Positions 9,501-20,900 of a stretch of DNA of 64,000 nt are shown in pieces. Numbering within the stretch: the stretch's first letter is position 1; every line of letters begins with the position of its first letter. The position numbers and the translations under genes are program-made. The DNA is from a virus. The notes under the pieces are model-generated. The model did not search any database, was not told the DNA's origin, and worked only from the letters and a program-made list of their open reading frames with translations. Location of the stretch: the IMG/VR virus record IMGVR_UViG_3300032053_000034, positions 17,376 through 81,375 of that record; one strand, 5' to 3'.

Positions 9501-10514
9501 AGTGGATTATTCAGTATGCCTGAGCAGGAGCTTCTAACTATCTCCGGTGGCTATGGTGGCTCTCAAGATTCTTTTAGCGGTGTTAATACTCCAAGAGGAA
9601 GATACTTCATTGACAGGGCTCAAGGGAAGGTTTTCTTATTATCAAGAGGGCTTGAAGAAGTTTCCATTGATGGGATGTTTCACTTCTTTGCTGATAATTC
9701 AGAATTTATTGTTCCTAATAATAAGTCATATCAAGAAAATGATCAATTCCAAAATCCAAATGGACATGGTATTGGTATTGGGTATGATGCTGCGGGAAGA
9801 AGATTAATTATCTGCAGAAGAAGTAATGATGACACATCAAAAGATTTCACAGCCTCATTCTCTTTTGTAACTGGTAAATGGGCTGCCTTACATAGGTATA
9901 AACCAAACATGTTTATTAATTCTGGCATAGAGCTCTATACTTGCGTAAACACAAATGTAAATGGTGTATCTGGAATCTTATGGAAGCATAGGGGTGGAGT
10001 ACCTGGTTCTTTCTATGGACAGTCACCATATCCATCTATCTTAGAACTATCAGTTAATGAGCCAGCAATTAGGAATAAGGTTCTTGATAACTTGGTAGTA
10101 TCTGGAGAAACTAGAATTGTAAATAACTTAGGAGCTGAGTTATTGTTGCCAATAAGAGCTGTTGGTGACTTTTTAAAGATCTCCTCTAGGTTTTGTAACT
10201 CTGGATTGAGATCTTTAGAATACTCTAATGCGTTTAACTTTAAACCTACACCAGCAACATCAATAACACCTGGTTCTGTAGCTGTAGGATATTACAATAG
10301 ACAGTATCAATTATCTTGCCCAAGAAGCTTAGTACAGGATTCTGAGTATTCAAATCCTAATGGTATTAATGTCAATAATATTAAACCTGATATGCTCTTT
10401 GCTCCTAGATTAAAAGATACGTACTTTATAGTTAGGTTTGAATTTTCTAACTTGAGCTCAACTAAGATAAGTATTGATGCAGTATTGGCTTCACTAAGAT
10501 TAAACATAAGATAA
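6501..10514 (+). CDS. Large tail-tip protein (muzzle-like)
   Basis: The 1337-aa protein starts with GNISYSNILTGGMNKDVDPSFQPENTYT-type sequence (residues about 10-35), a beta-propeller-like N-terminus common in phage tail proteins; beta strands dominate the whole length (many VTN, GVN, YG.D turns). There are no transmembrane segments or coiled coils. In crAss001 a protein of similar size encoded after the last ring protein forms the 'muzzle' at the tail end. Here it follows the ring genes and its stop overlaps the next start (ATAATGA). It likely closes the tail channel and contacts the host surface. The family identity is inferred from size, order and composition. Confidence 0.65.
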   Translation: MATKQKDGGNISYSNILTGGMNKDVDPSFQPENTYTLAEGMTVSNREHDAMLETEEGNSSAFALPDNTIPRVTPLDPDANVIGSTTIDNLVFVFSTNPLGRDYITICNKTDGTSKLIRVNIDPTLPPDVVYNLGFDINFRVKAEAKILFNGDIGLYFTDNLNPIRYIRVKNNAGVYSGFLGKLLSGVSTPLIDVSMQDGGGAIACSSYLFAIGYTDASDTVVGYSTFTNPYPVVDDYLPGPGNIPVFDGAYNDVKANKIFELTINEAAFDPSYVSFKIALITFIGFSNTPSVFLLDVPYRARFIAGKMNIQITGNEPSTQISLAEVTIPFADYRYAKEVAQLYNRLLFANLRKEDLPIDFEAIANAISLTPWQKPIDTNIVEYNGTGGYKDGGTCVTNKSYMRDEVYSFAIVFIIDETTETNAYHIAAPKVSASPIIYGQKYPPASPGTFGTYYASQQQYKTGSPYFTGLEDDHVRYHVIPKYDLMQSGSDHVVMAIGVNVTNVANALLLIPDPLLRARITGYRLVRRQRNNDSNKTIVSQGLIQKYIQDLNWGGFSGNQTRCNTAFGYPENSSQFEIALNNAQIGFSSVTIEGRVILYQMSPGTLNANLRAKQICGFISPETVFGQSTSLQVSKIRPERAIGTPVINSYGYGLNIDGSWNYVTQGSTDNYNLGTNTEFTWYTPGVEVVNNLFAKIDKTVTIDQYWINPANSLLQPSTLMDQFGTQFGIGTVSLISLPVQTNHLGINLRQNPTDDINNRLLLYNGGWADSYVMNLENENPNCYTTLYSSEYISCELIPTIADAYILGGDTFISRFTAVNQIPKYVDDGASKTLGAWAGGVGTYIESQYNCDLRHRLTSNNGSQKATPYVDYISNDRFIDTFRNTFFKRYGIQDSTYNDAYSAENNFNIWLTKSEFFDQVFNFADRIIYSDQSIEGEGTDRYLIFRQNNYKDIPKNRGPIWNLFAYDNDIYAQCISSTYKTNMQTTAVISANNGVQATLGASGLFSMPEQELLTISGGYGGSQDSFSGVNTPRGRYFIDRAQGKVFLLSRGLEEVSIDGMFHFFADNSEFIVPNNKSYQENDQFQNPNGHGIGIGYDAAGRRLIICRRSNDDTSKDFTASFSFVTGKWAALHRYKPNMFINSGIELYTCVNTNVNGVSGILWKHRGGVPGSFYGQSPYPSILELSVNEPAIRNKVLDNLVVSGETRIVNNLGAELLLPIRAVGDFLKISSRFCNSGLRSLEYSNAFNFKPTPATSITPGSVAVGYYNRQYQLSCPRSLVQDSEYSNPNGINVNNIKPDMLFAPRLKDTYFIVRFEFSNLSSTKISIDAVLASLRLNIR

Positions 10515-12592
10515 TGAAAATTGATAAATCCATATACAAAAAAGACCCAAAAATCAAGAAGATGGAATGGGGTACTCAGGGTTATGACAATTCTTATGTA
10601 ATTGACCCTAACAAGTCTGATGTAAATAATCAGGCTGCCAAAAGAAATTTTGAACTTACTAATAAAAACCAAGACAACACCACTAATGTTAAAACAGGCG
10701 TTAGTGCAGTTGGTACTGGTGTTGGTGCAGTTGTTCCTTGGCTTGGTGCTGTTATTCATGGAGCAAATGCAATGGACTCTGTTGGTAGAAAAATTCCTGG
10801 AGCAACGGATGAAAGAGGTTACGCAAACAGAAAGTCATTTTCTGGGAAAGTTGGTACAGCATTTTCTCCCATAGAGCACATTAAGAATTTATCAAGCGGT
10901 AATGCTAATGATACTTTTACTGGAGCAATGGGTCTTGTTGGTGGCGGAGGGATGAGCATGGGTTATCAAATGCTTGGTGGTGATAAGCTTACTCAGAAAA
11001 TGTTTGGAAAGTCTTCTGCAGATAAAGCAAAAGATGAATATGACCAACAAATGAAAATGCAAGGTCAGCTGCAAAACTTCATGTACCAAAAGGTAGATGA
11101 TAATTATGCTATGGCTAAGAAAAATAGAGAAGAGAAACAAATTGCAACCTGGGGTAGACAGAATACTAGTAGTGGTCCAGTGATTGCAAAAACTGGAATG
11201 AAAGGGTATAAATGTAAAAATGGTTCTTCATCAATTAAACCAAAGTCATTTGGTGTTATTGAGATAGAAGGTAAGAACGGTATTGGGGAAATCCACACTG
11301 ATGAAACCATGAGACAAGTTAAGGCTATTGGTGTAGCGCCACATTATGCAGGAGGAACTAAATCTATTGCCAAAGAGGGAGATGTGGTTTTCAATACCCA
11401 AGGTAAGCCACAGAAGTATAAGAAAATTATCACTGCAATTGCAGAGGGAGATCAGGAGACGCTTGAAAGAGAAAGAAAGAAAATCCCTGGAGACTCTGGA
11501 GAGAAAATGAAAAAAGGAACTGATAAATTTGTTCTTGACAAGAAAGGGTATAGATCTACTGTAGATAAACACGGACACACTTATGTAAAAACTCCAGAAG
11601 GAAAGTATCTATACAAACCAAAAGGTGCTAATGATTTTAGAGAAGAAAAAACTTCAAAATCAATAAACAGTATTGATGCGATGGAGTCCAGGTTTAAAGG
11701 TGGGAAGATATCCTCACCAACAAGTATTCCAAGCGCTTCTGGTAATTCAGTAAAGAAGAGTGAATTTAATGTAAGTGCAAATGAAGATATTATCTATGAT
11801 AACTCTCAAGGTAAAACCAAAGATGAAATAGATGATATGAGAACCAATGATGAAAGAGCTTCTGCTAAAATGGATTTTGATGCAGATAAAGTTTCTGAAT
11901 GGAGTGATGAAAAAAGAGGAAAAGCAGTTTATCATGGTACTCAAAAAGGCGGAAAGTCAAATAAACCTGGTTATAAATTTGATAATCAAAAAATAAAAGA
12001 TTTAGTTGGTGCAGGTGCGGAAGTAGTTCCTATCTTGCATAACCTAACACAAAAGCCTGTAATGCCAAATGAGAGAGGTAAACTATATTCAAGAATGAAC
12101 AAGTTTATTTCCACTAAGCCGTTAGAGGATGCGGTTACTGCAGATACTTATGCGGCAAATAAGCATAATGCAGTTGAGATGAGTGGCGGTAATGCTTCCA
12201 ATGCTAGAGCTAATGCTATTGCTGCAAATGAAACTGCAAGAATGCAAAGAGCTGGTACTATTGCCAATGATAACCAAAGATACTCTGAAATTCAAAATGC
12301 AAACAATGCATTAAGAAATCAAGATGCAGCATTTAATTATGAACAAGACTTTCTTAATCAAAGAGAGAAGTATCAGGTTAGATCACAAAAACAAGAGCAA
12401 ATCACAAAGGCCATGTCTCAGATTGGAGAGCTTGGAGCAAGAAGCAAGGAGAGAGTTGCTCAGCAAAACTTTAATAAGGAATATTTGGATGCCGTCAAGG
12501 AGGGTTATGATGTTAAAGGGTTAAATCAAAGTTTAGCACCAAAAGAAAAAGGTGGTAATAAGTCTGTTAGATTTGGTTATAAAAAGAAATAG
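10514..12592 (+). CDS. Putative virion cargo/ejection protein
   Basis: The 692-aa protein has two Gly/Ala-rich hydrophobic patches (about residues 55-85, GTGVGAVVPWLGAVIHGA, and 130-155, GAMGLVGGGGMSMGYQMLGG) that could insert into or cross a membrane. A basic middle follows, with KTGMKGYKCKNGSSSIK (about 224-240), and then a long Lys/Asn/Gln-rich helical C-terminus. This composition is typical of podovirus internal proteins that are packaged in the capsid and ejected with DNA, and a cargo protein lies at the same place in crAss001. The short KGY...GS..IK motif recurs in the 37465-38334 protein. No enzymatic motif seen. Confidence 0.5.
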   Translation: MKIDKSIYKKDPKIKKMEWGTQGYDNSYVIDPNKSDVNNQAAKRNFELTNKNQDNTTNVKTGVSAVGTGVGAVVPWLGAVIHGANAMDSVGRKIPGATDERGYANRKSFSGKVGTAFSPIEHIKNLSSGNANDTFTGAMGLVGGGGMSMGYQMLGGDKLTQKMFGKSSADKAKDEYDQQMKMQGQLQNFMYQKVDDNYAMAKKNREEKQIATWGRQNTSSGPVIAKTGMKGYKCKNGSSSIKPKSFGVIEIEGKNGIGEIHTDETMRQVKAIGVAPHYAGGTKSIAKEGDVVFNTQGKPQKYKKIITAIAEGDQETLERERKKIPGDSGEKMKKGTDKFVLDKKGYRSTVDKHGHTYVKTPEGKYLYKPKGANDFREEKTSKSINSIDAMESRFKGGKISSPTSIPSASGNSVKKSEFNVSANEDIIYDNSQGKTKDEIDDMRTNDERASAKMDFDADKVSEWSDEKRGKAVYHGTQKGGKSNKPGYKFDNQKIKDLVGAGAEVVPILHNLTQKPVMPNERGKLYSRMNKFISTKPLEDAVTADTYAANKHNAVEMSGGNASNARANAIAANETARMQRAGTIANDNQRYSEIQNANNALRNQDAAFNYEQDFLNQREKYQVRSQKQEQITKAMSQIGELGARSKERVAQQNFNKEYLDAVKEGYDVKGLNQSLAPKEKGGNKSVRFGYKKK

Positions 12593-12595
12593 GTC

Positions 12596-14902
12596 ATGGG
12601 AGTTTATCTAAATAGTACACCTGCTGAATTAACACTAGCAAAAGATCTTGATAAAAGACCACTTGAAGCTATTGGTGAATTATATAAAAAGAAGTATGCT
12701 GAGAGGGCTGCTGAAATTGCTGAAATAAAAAAGAATGAAGAACTTCTTGGTAAGAAACTGAATAATGTTTATAACATTATGAATGTGGGTGAAAAGGCTG
12801 TCAAGAAGGAATACAATGATACTCCTGTAAATGAAAAGATCAGAGAAGCCAGAGCAAAGATTGAGGATGTAAGAGCAAGGATTGGAGAGGAACTTGGTAA
12901 AAATCCAAGTGCTAATATTGATCATCTTGTGGCAGAACTTAATGGTTATGCTCCAGAGATAAGAGCAGTCTCAAAAGAGATTGACAATCAGAATGCCTAT
13001 GTTAAAAGCCTTGACAAGTCTCTTGCTGAACATAAGGGAGAGGTTGCCGGTAACTTCATGGGTATTAATAATAATACAATAGAGCTTTTAAAAAACCCTA
13101 ACGCGTTTACCTCTGAAAATATTGCACCTCCATCAAGAGATGACATTAAGGTTAGAGAGATATTGTTCAATGCAGCAAAGAATTTCAATGACATAAAAGG
13201 AAATTCTTATGACAAAAGCATTGATTACAATACTCTTGGAGCCTTGTCAAAAGCAATAATGACAGAAAGAAACTGGGAAGGTCTTGGTCCTGATAAAACT
13301 AAAGCATATCTCAAAGAGTTTGCCAAAGTTGATCCACAGGTTAAACAGTATCTTGATGACCAAGCACAAGCACAGCATGAAGGTAATATGTGGGAGATGT
13401 CAAAAAGCCCAGAAGGAATTATGGCAATGCATGCTCCGCTTACCCATGATGACATAAAAGATTTGCCTGTAGAAGATGTTTATCAAAGAGCGCCTGATGG
13501 ATCTTTTATTGATAAAGATGGTGGTTCTTACATAAATAAGAATGACTTCTATAAAACAAATAGTAACGGCAAAAGATATTTTGATAAAGAAGCATATTGG
13601 GAAAATATAAGAAAGGAAGGTAAGGTTAAGCCTACGTTATCAAGAGAAGAAGTTATGTATAAAAAGACAAAGAAAAATGTCATGGGCATAACCAATTCTG
13701 TTGGTAGTGAATTTCAGCAAAGTCAAGAAGCAAAGAGAACACTTATTGATTTTCCAAAACCTCCAGCAACTGGAAAAGATAGTGGTTCAGATGATCCCAA
13801 CTCTGCTCTTACTTCTTTCATTCCTGGAGACATGCCCTATATTCCTGAGTCACAAAAAACTCAAGGGTTTACCATTGCAGAAGGAGGGAATCTTAGAACT
13901 ATTGGTGGATATTATGAAAATGGAAAATCACTTTCAGCTTCTGATATTGCGGCAAAGGTTGATACCGACCCAAGGATAACAGCGCTTAAGCTTAGTTCAG
14001 AAAACCTATCAATACTTAAATCTAAAATTCTTGAAAGATACAATCCTATTAGACAAAATGGAAAAGGCTCTTTCTCAAATCTAATAGCGACTAGTATTGG
14101 AAATCCATTAGGACTTATAAATGATTCTGCAAGTATGGGTAATCTTGCAGATGAATTTCTTGAAAAGCACTTGTCAAGTGGTGCAGATATGATTCCTGCT
14201 GATGCTTATAAAATATTACCTATTGAACAAAAGGATGCTGTTAATGACAGGATGTTTGAGCTAAAAGAAGCATACAAAAAACAAAAGGTCAATAAGTCAA
14301 ATGATCAACTTCTTCAAGAAGCAGTGCCTTATGTTGCTAATAAGGCAAATCAAGTTCCAGCATCTTTATATGGTAAAGCTACAAGCAAGTTGTTACCTGC
14401 AATTAAAAAATCTCTTCTTAATCAAAGGTTATATAAAACCAGAGGAGCTGATGGACAAGAATTACAAGTAGTCCCTGGAGAAAGTTTAAGCTTTGAGGAT
14501 GGTAGAATAACTGTTATTGAATCTTCAAAGCCAGACTATGTTACAATCATTACTGATGTTGTTGGTGATGATGGTAAAATAATTGAAGGCAAAGAAGGCG
14601 TTGCTGTTGATTTAAAAATACAAACAGACCCAACAGATATTAGTGGACGCGGAGCTCAACAAGCATTGAATGCCATAAATACATTATCTTTATTTTCTAA
14701 CTCAGCAAATGGGCAAAGAGTATTATATCCTGTTAACATAGGAGGGAAAATATTAATGAGAAATGTGTCTATTTCGGGTAGTAACATGTATCTTCTTAAT
14801 GATGATGGTACTAGGGTTATGGAGAATGGCAAACCAAAACTACTATTAACAAAAAATGAAGCTCTAAGAAACTACATGGATCTTCAGGATGCTGTAAAAT
14901 AA
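12596..14902 (+). CDS. Putative virion cargo protein
   Basis: The 768-aa protein begins with strong helical, charged segments (about residues 25-150, rich in Lys/Glu/Ile, likely coiled coil), has a loop-rich middle with Pro/Gly (GDMPYIPESQKTQGF), and a C-terminal beta-rich domain (about 620-768) with VTIITDVVGDDGKIIEG. No catalytic signature or signal peptide is visible. It sits three bases after the 692-aa cargo candidate and 23 bases before the giant polymerase gene, so it is probably packaged with them. Function is inferred from context. Confidence 0.45.
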   Translation: MGVYLNSTPAELTLAKDLDKRPLEAIGELYKKKYAERAAEIAEIKKNEELLGKKLNNVYNIMNVGEKAVKKEYNDTPVNEKIREARAKIEDVRARIGEELGKNPSANIDHLVAELNGYAPEIRAVSKEIDNQNAYVKSLDKSLAEHKGEVAGNFMGINNNTIELLKNPNAFTSENIAPPSRDDIKVREILFNAAKNFNDIKGNSYDKSIDYNTLGALSKAIMTERNWEGLGPDKTKAYLKEFAKVDPQVKQYLDDQAQAQHEGNMWEMSKSPEGIMAMHAPLTHDDIKDLPVEDVYQRAPDGSFIDKDGGSYINKNDFYKTNSNGKRYFDKEAYWENIRKEGKVKPTLSREEVMYKKTKKNVMGITNSVGSEFQQSQEAKRTLIDFPKPPATGKDSGSDDPNSALTSFIPGDMPYIPESQKTQGFTIAEGGNLRTIGGYYENGKSLSASDIAAKVDTDPRITALKLSSENLSILKSKILERYNPIRQNGKGSFSNLIATSIGNPLGLINDSASMGNLADEFLEKHLSSGADMIPADAYKILPIEQKDAVNDRMFELKEAYKKQKVNKSNDQLLQEAVPYVANKANQVPASLYGKATSKLLPAIKKSLLNQRLYKTRGADGQELQVVPGESLSFEDGRITVIESSKPDYVTIITDVVGDDGKIIEGKEGVAVDLKIQTDPTDISGRGAQQALNAINTLSLFSNSANGQRVLYPVNIGGKILMRNVSISGSNMYLLNDDGTRVMENGKPKLLLTKNEALRNYMDLQDAVK

Positions 14903-14925
14903 ATTAAAAGAAAAAACACAAGATC

Positions 14926-17900
14926 ATGAGTGGTAAAACTAAAGAGCAAGAAAGTAAAGAGAGAATGGAAGCAGCAAAACAAGCAGATGCTTCATATAGG
15001 CCTACTTTAGATGAAGGTACAAGTGTTTCTCTTGAAATTGACCCAGATCAAAATAAACTTAATGCACATGAAACAGATGATATGCGCCAGCAAAGACTGT
15101 TTGATGAACAGTCTACTGGTGAAGCTCTTTTGATTGGTGCTGAGAACTTTGGTATTAATGCTGTGTCTTCTTTTATTGGTAATACTGCAGGCGTTGTTGC
15201 TGGTGTTCATAATGCTATGACATCTGGTGATGCCACCATGAATCCTTTGAGTGAAGAGAATATTGATGAGTTTATAAATAACCCAATAAACAAGTATCTT
15301 GCTGAGTTTTCTGAAAACTTCAATAAGGATAATCCAGTGTATTCTGATCCAGGTAATTCAACATTGTTTGATGATGTTGCTAGTGCTAAGTTTTTCTCTG
15401 ATGTAATTGGAAGTGCTGGTTATACTGCTGGAGGAATGGCCTCTGCCCTTACTGTTGGCAAACTTGGTAGTGCCGCAAGACAAGGACTTCTTAAGAGTGC
15501 TGTTACCGGTTCTACAAAAGAATTTGATGAGTTTTTAAAGTCTGGTATTGCTGATCCATTAATTAGGGAGAATGTAAAAAAGGCTGTAATCAATAATACT
15601 TTTAAAGGAGCAACCTCTCTTACCGGGGCAGCTATGGGTAGAGCTTATGAATCTTCAATAGAAGCTTCACAAGCTGGTAAAGAAGCTAGTGCTAGAATGG
15701 CAGAATCTTTAAAAGATAGAAAGGACCTGTCTACTGAAGAAAAGTCTAGGATGACTGAACAAGCAAAAAATAGTGCTCAAGTAACATCATTTAGTTTGAA
15801 TATGATGCTTGGGTATTCTGATATGACTCAATCTGCAAAGATGTTTAATACCTTTGGTGATGGAGTTGAGAATGTTAGTAAGTGGTGGAAGGAAGGACTT
15901 AATCAATTTATTCAAGAAGGAGGAGAAGAGTATGCTCAGAATAGAATCCAAAAGATTGCTGTAGATAATGAGTTTACTTCTGGAACCTCTAACAAAATAC
16001 TTAAATCATTCTCTACACTTGTTGAGGGTGTTGGAGATAGAGAAGCGCAACTTGCTGCATTATCTGGTGGACTTTCTGGAGCCCCAATGGGGATCTATGC
16101 CGGTGCTAAGAATTATGATAAACAACAAAAGATTGAACTTGAAAACAAAGAACTCTATGCTAAGTTGTCTTCTCAGTTAAAACCAAATGAGAAAATACAG
16201 CTTGACAAGAACTTAAAGTATGCAGAGCTTGAAGAGCAAAAGAATAATGGAAGAGTTGTTCTTTCTGCATTAAACAACCTTGGTCAAGTTTCTGAAGAAC
16301 AATCTTCTGTTAAGATACCAAACTCTGAACACACTCTTGGATCACTAAAAGAACTTAGTATAGAGGACACAGTCAAATATGCTTATGAATCAGAAAAGCT
16401 TAAAAAAGAACTAGAGATTAGTATTAGAAGTGCAAGCAATGCTCAGTTATCAGAAACTGTATTTGCAGCAATTGATAGTGGCAATCTTGAAAACTTAAAA
16501 CTAGAATTGGAGGCCATCTCTAAATCTTCTAATGAGGAGATCTCTAAAGTTATTGGAGAAGAAGTGACCAATGATAATAAGGACAAAAAACTAAAAGCCA
16601 TGTCAGCCAAAATTGACAAAGCTGAAAAAATATACAACTCTATTAAGAATAATATTGCCGGTGCTTCTCCACAACAACAAAGAGAAGCTGGAATGATTGC
16701 AACAAACTTGGAGTTTCTTTCTACCATGAGAATGAAAGAACTTCATTCAAATCCATCAAGCCTGGACTTAAGTACTATTGGTATTGATACCACTCTTGCT
16801 GAATTTCAAGACAAGTTTAATGAGGACTTTCTTGCAATCAAGGATAGAAATACATTCTCAAGAAAGGATATTGAAGACTCTGAGGAGGGAAGCCCACTTG
16901 CTGCTTTCAAAAAAAGAGTAGAAAATAATCCAAATAAAGAGACCTTTAGAGACAATGTTAAGATTGCTTTAGAGCAAGATGAACTAAGTAAGAAGTCTTT
17001 CATGGCCAATGTTATTAAGGCTGTTGATAAGCACTTTGGTCCTGGAAAACAAAAAGAAAAGGCAGAGGAAGTTGCTACCTATACAGCCAATCTTTATATT
17101 CATGACAAGCTTACCAAAGAAATAAACAACCAGAGAGTTGAGTATCAGAAATCAATGAATGCTCTTGTCTGGAATAAGCAAAAGGCAGCACAGGAAAAGA
17201 AAGATGCAGCGCAGGTTAAGTCTATTAAAAAAGATATTGCCAAACAGCCAAAAACTGTTGATGAAATATTGGAAGACTATAGTTTATCTGAAGCGCCTTC
17301 TGAAGTTAAAACTCCAAGACTTGCTGCAGCATTTGAGACATTCTTCAATCTTAATAAAGACAGAACAAATTCTTTTGGTGTTAACTTTGAGACTAAAGGA
17401 ATATTATCTGCAGTAATTGATGACATAGCAAAAGCATACAAGGAAAGTGCTGGTGATAATTCAATGACTGGATCTATTCTATTGCAAAAGGTTATTGAGA
17501 AGGCAAATCTTGTTGACGGGAATAACTACTGGAAAACGCAAATATCCCCAGAAAGCACAGTAGCTGCTGAGGCAATGCTAAGTACTCTTGGTGATAGACA
17601 GCAGAGGCTTGCTAATCCAAAGCCTTCAGATGGCATAGGTGTTACTCCTATGGATTTATATATCTATGCTGAACAAAACAAGAATAATAGAAACTCTGTA
17701 CTTGGGGCCGTTGAGAAAGCAGAAAATGCTACCTATGTAGAAGTTAAAAATGCAAGAGAAAGACTTGTGCGCTTGAGAAATAAGATTTCCAAGAAGGTAA
17801 TCATCAGTGAAAAAGGATTAGTTTGGAAAGATGGACAGTATGTTCCCGCGGTAATTTCTGGATCATACCCAATCTCTCCTTCACAACTGATCACACAAGA

Positions 17901-20900
17901 TGTGAAAGATAGATATGTTCAAGAAATTAATGAAGCACTAAGAGGCCTAAAAAATATTGAATCTCCTGAAGTTATTGATGAGCAGGCAATAAAAGCAGTT
18001 CAGTTTGTTATAGAAACTTTTGATGCTCATCCAGGCACTGTAGATAATCCAAAACCTGACCAGGATGAGATTAAACTTGCCATAGCTGAGTATGAAAATA
18101 TGCTCTTAACCGGCAAGAAATCTGCAGGAGCTGGAGACTTTTTCTTTGAGAAAATTGATGGACAGAAGAAAGAGGTTAGTAAAATATCATTGCCGGTATA
18201 TAGAGATGGAAATACTGGAGTTTCTAAGGATTTATACTTTGATAAAGCTGATCCAATGGTTGCTCTTGTATATGTGAAAGATGACAAAAAACATACTTTA
18301 TCTTTTAACAGAACAAAATACTATACCTCTCCAGATAAAGGACAATCTATCACAAGTCCTGAAATGGATAGCCTGCTGGTACTTTTTAAAGATACCAATG
18401 CTATTGCTTTGGCTGATGCCATGGATCTTTCAGTTGCTAGGAATTTTAAATACAACTATGCAAATGAATCTCTTGGAAACCAAACTAAAACATTGGCAGA
18501 ACTTCCAGGTAAATTCTTTGTTGGTGGAGTGCCTACTGTAACTGCAGGGACTATTGTGCAGAATGATGGTAATGTAATCTTTGTTAATCCTATAGCGCCT
18601 CTTATTGGTAGTAATGGAAAAACATATAATATCCCAGTACAGAGTACACAGCTTGACATTTCAACTGTAAAAGAATTGTCAAAACTTGTAGCTGGAGTAA
18701 CTGGTCACTCACAGATAAATAGATTAAGAGCTATTGTAGAATCAATCTATGTGAAAGGATTGACTACTGAAAATATGAATGGTGATATTCTTGAGCAATT
18801 AAAGAATGCGGCATTTGTTGGACAAATGGTATCTCAGTTTGTAAATAAAAACTCAAAAGGATTTAGATATGATGTAGCTATTCTTAGTGCAGTCAATGAA
18901 ATGGCTGCTGAGAATCCAGACTTCTTTGTTTCTCAAGAAAGCGGAAACAAGCTTATTAAGCAATTAGAAAATGACGTAACTCAAGCTACTGATCAAATTC
19001 AAGAGCAACTTAACAAAACATTCTTCAACCCTTTCATTAAGAAAGAATATATTAATGAAATGATTAAAGAGGCCTATGGAAAAGTTAAGACCCAGATTGA
19101 TGAGATATTTCCTAATCTTGAAGGTGTGCATCTTGGTATAAATGTTGCCCAAGAAAAAGACTCTGATAATGCCACAGCAAAACTTGTTGTTATACCATAT
19201 TCTCTTGATAAAAACAGGACATTCCTTGAAGGTGAAGGAGAGCAAGAGACAAGTAATATCCAATACTACTCAAGTACTATTGACGGTCAGAAATGGATTC
19301 AGGCAGAGTACTTTCTTGATGCTACTGTGGGTGACCCAACATCTAAGAAGGTTACTGGACTTGAGGCAGAGGGAGGGGATGTTGTATCTGGAGATACTAT
19401 TCTTTCTTATCTGAACAAGAATGGTATGCTCAGAAATGCCGTCTTCCTTAATGTAGAAGCAAGTCAAAATCCAAGTAGGGACATGATTGCCAATGCAGTT
19501 TCAAAGGTAATGTCACCTGTGGACATTAATAGTCCAATTGCCGGCAAGCTTAGGGGTAAGATTAAAGTTAAATCTGACTTTAATCAACCTGTTGATAGCG
19601 CTATTGCAACTGGAGAGGTTGATAAAGAAAAATCACCAGAACAATCTGCTGCCGAGGAAGACCTTGAGGATCTTCTCTCTAGTATGATGAAAGTTGATAC
19701 TGGCTCAAATAAGCTTAGGGATAAAAAAAATCTATCCAAAGCTAGAAGATGGGTTTCAAGAAATCTTCCTGCTGGGATCACTATGAAGGACTTTGATGGC
19801 TTTACACAAAGAGCATATAGTCAAAAGGGGGTTCTTGGTCAGTACATTGATAATATGATTCTACTTAGTAATGAAGCAGGAGGTTCTGTAGTGTACCATG
19901 AGGCATTCCATGCAGTTCTTAATGCTCTTATACCACAAGCAGAGAGATCTCACTTCCTAGCCATAGCTGAGGATGAAATTGGCCCAATTAAACAAGTAGA
20001 TTTATCTGAATTTAGGAGTCAACATGAATCAAGAAAGAATTTAAGTTTTGAAAGACTTAAGGATTTATATCTTGAAGAATATATGGCAGATCAGTTTGCT
20101 GAATATAAAATGACTAATGATGCAAAACCTTGGTGGAAACAACTTTGGGACGGTATAATTGAATGGTTGGGTTTTGCAAAGGTGAGTGGGTCTCAGATTA
20201 AAAACTTGTTCTATAAAATAGATACAGGCCAATTTGCAAAGTCTTCAATTATAAGTAGTAATAGTAACGCGCTTCTATTTAAAGTAATCAATAAGGATGA
20301 TGGTTCTCAAATACCAGTATCTGAGTCTGATGATATTATTAAAGGCTTTGCATCATATTTTCAATATACAAAAGGATTAACATCGAAGACCGCCTCTAGT
20401 TTTTTTAAACCAGAAAATAGAGATGCAATCAGAGAATCTCTTGTTGAGTTTCTTGATGCACATGAAGAGGTGTTTGAGAGTGCTAAACAAAAAAGAAACA
20501 GCCTACCAGATACTGCAGCATTTGATATAAATGTGTTTAATGATTTAACATCAAGGGCTAGTACAATTGAGAATATTGATACATCTTCTGTAAATGGAAT
20601 CATTGATTTAATGATCAAAGAGAAAAGCTCAATATTTGATATTACAAGTGTTGATATTAATCCTATAGATGAAATTAATGAGGCAGAAAAAGCTACACTC
20701 AATGACTTTGATGCATCTGCAGGTGAGTTCTCTATAACACCAGAGACTATTGCTGTTAAGCGATTATTCTCAAATATGCCAATAGAGGATTCTGTCATGA
20801 AAAGCGGATTAAATTCTCTTGACATTTCTGATAATGCCAAAAAACTTATAAACAATAATATCCTGTTTGCAAGGTTTAATAATGGAGATGCCATGTATGC

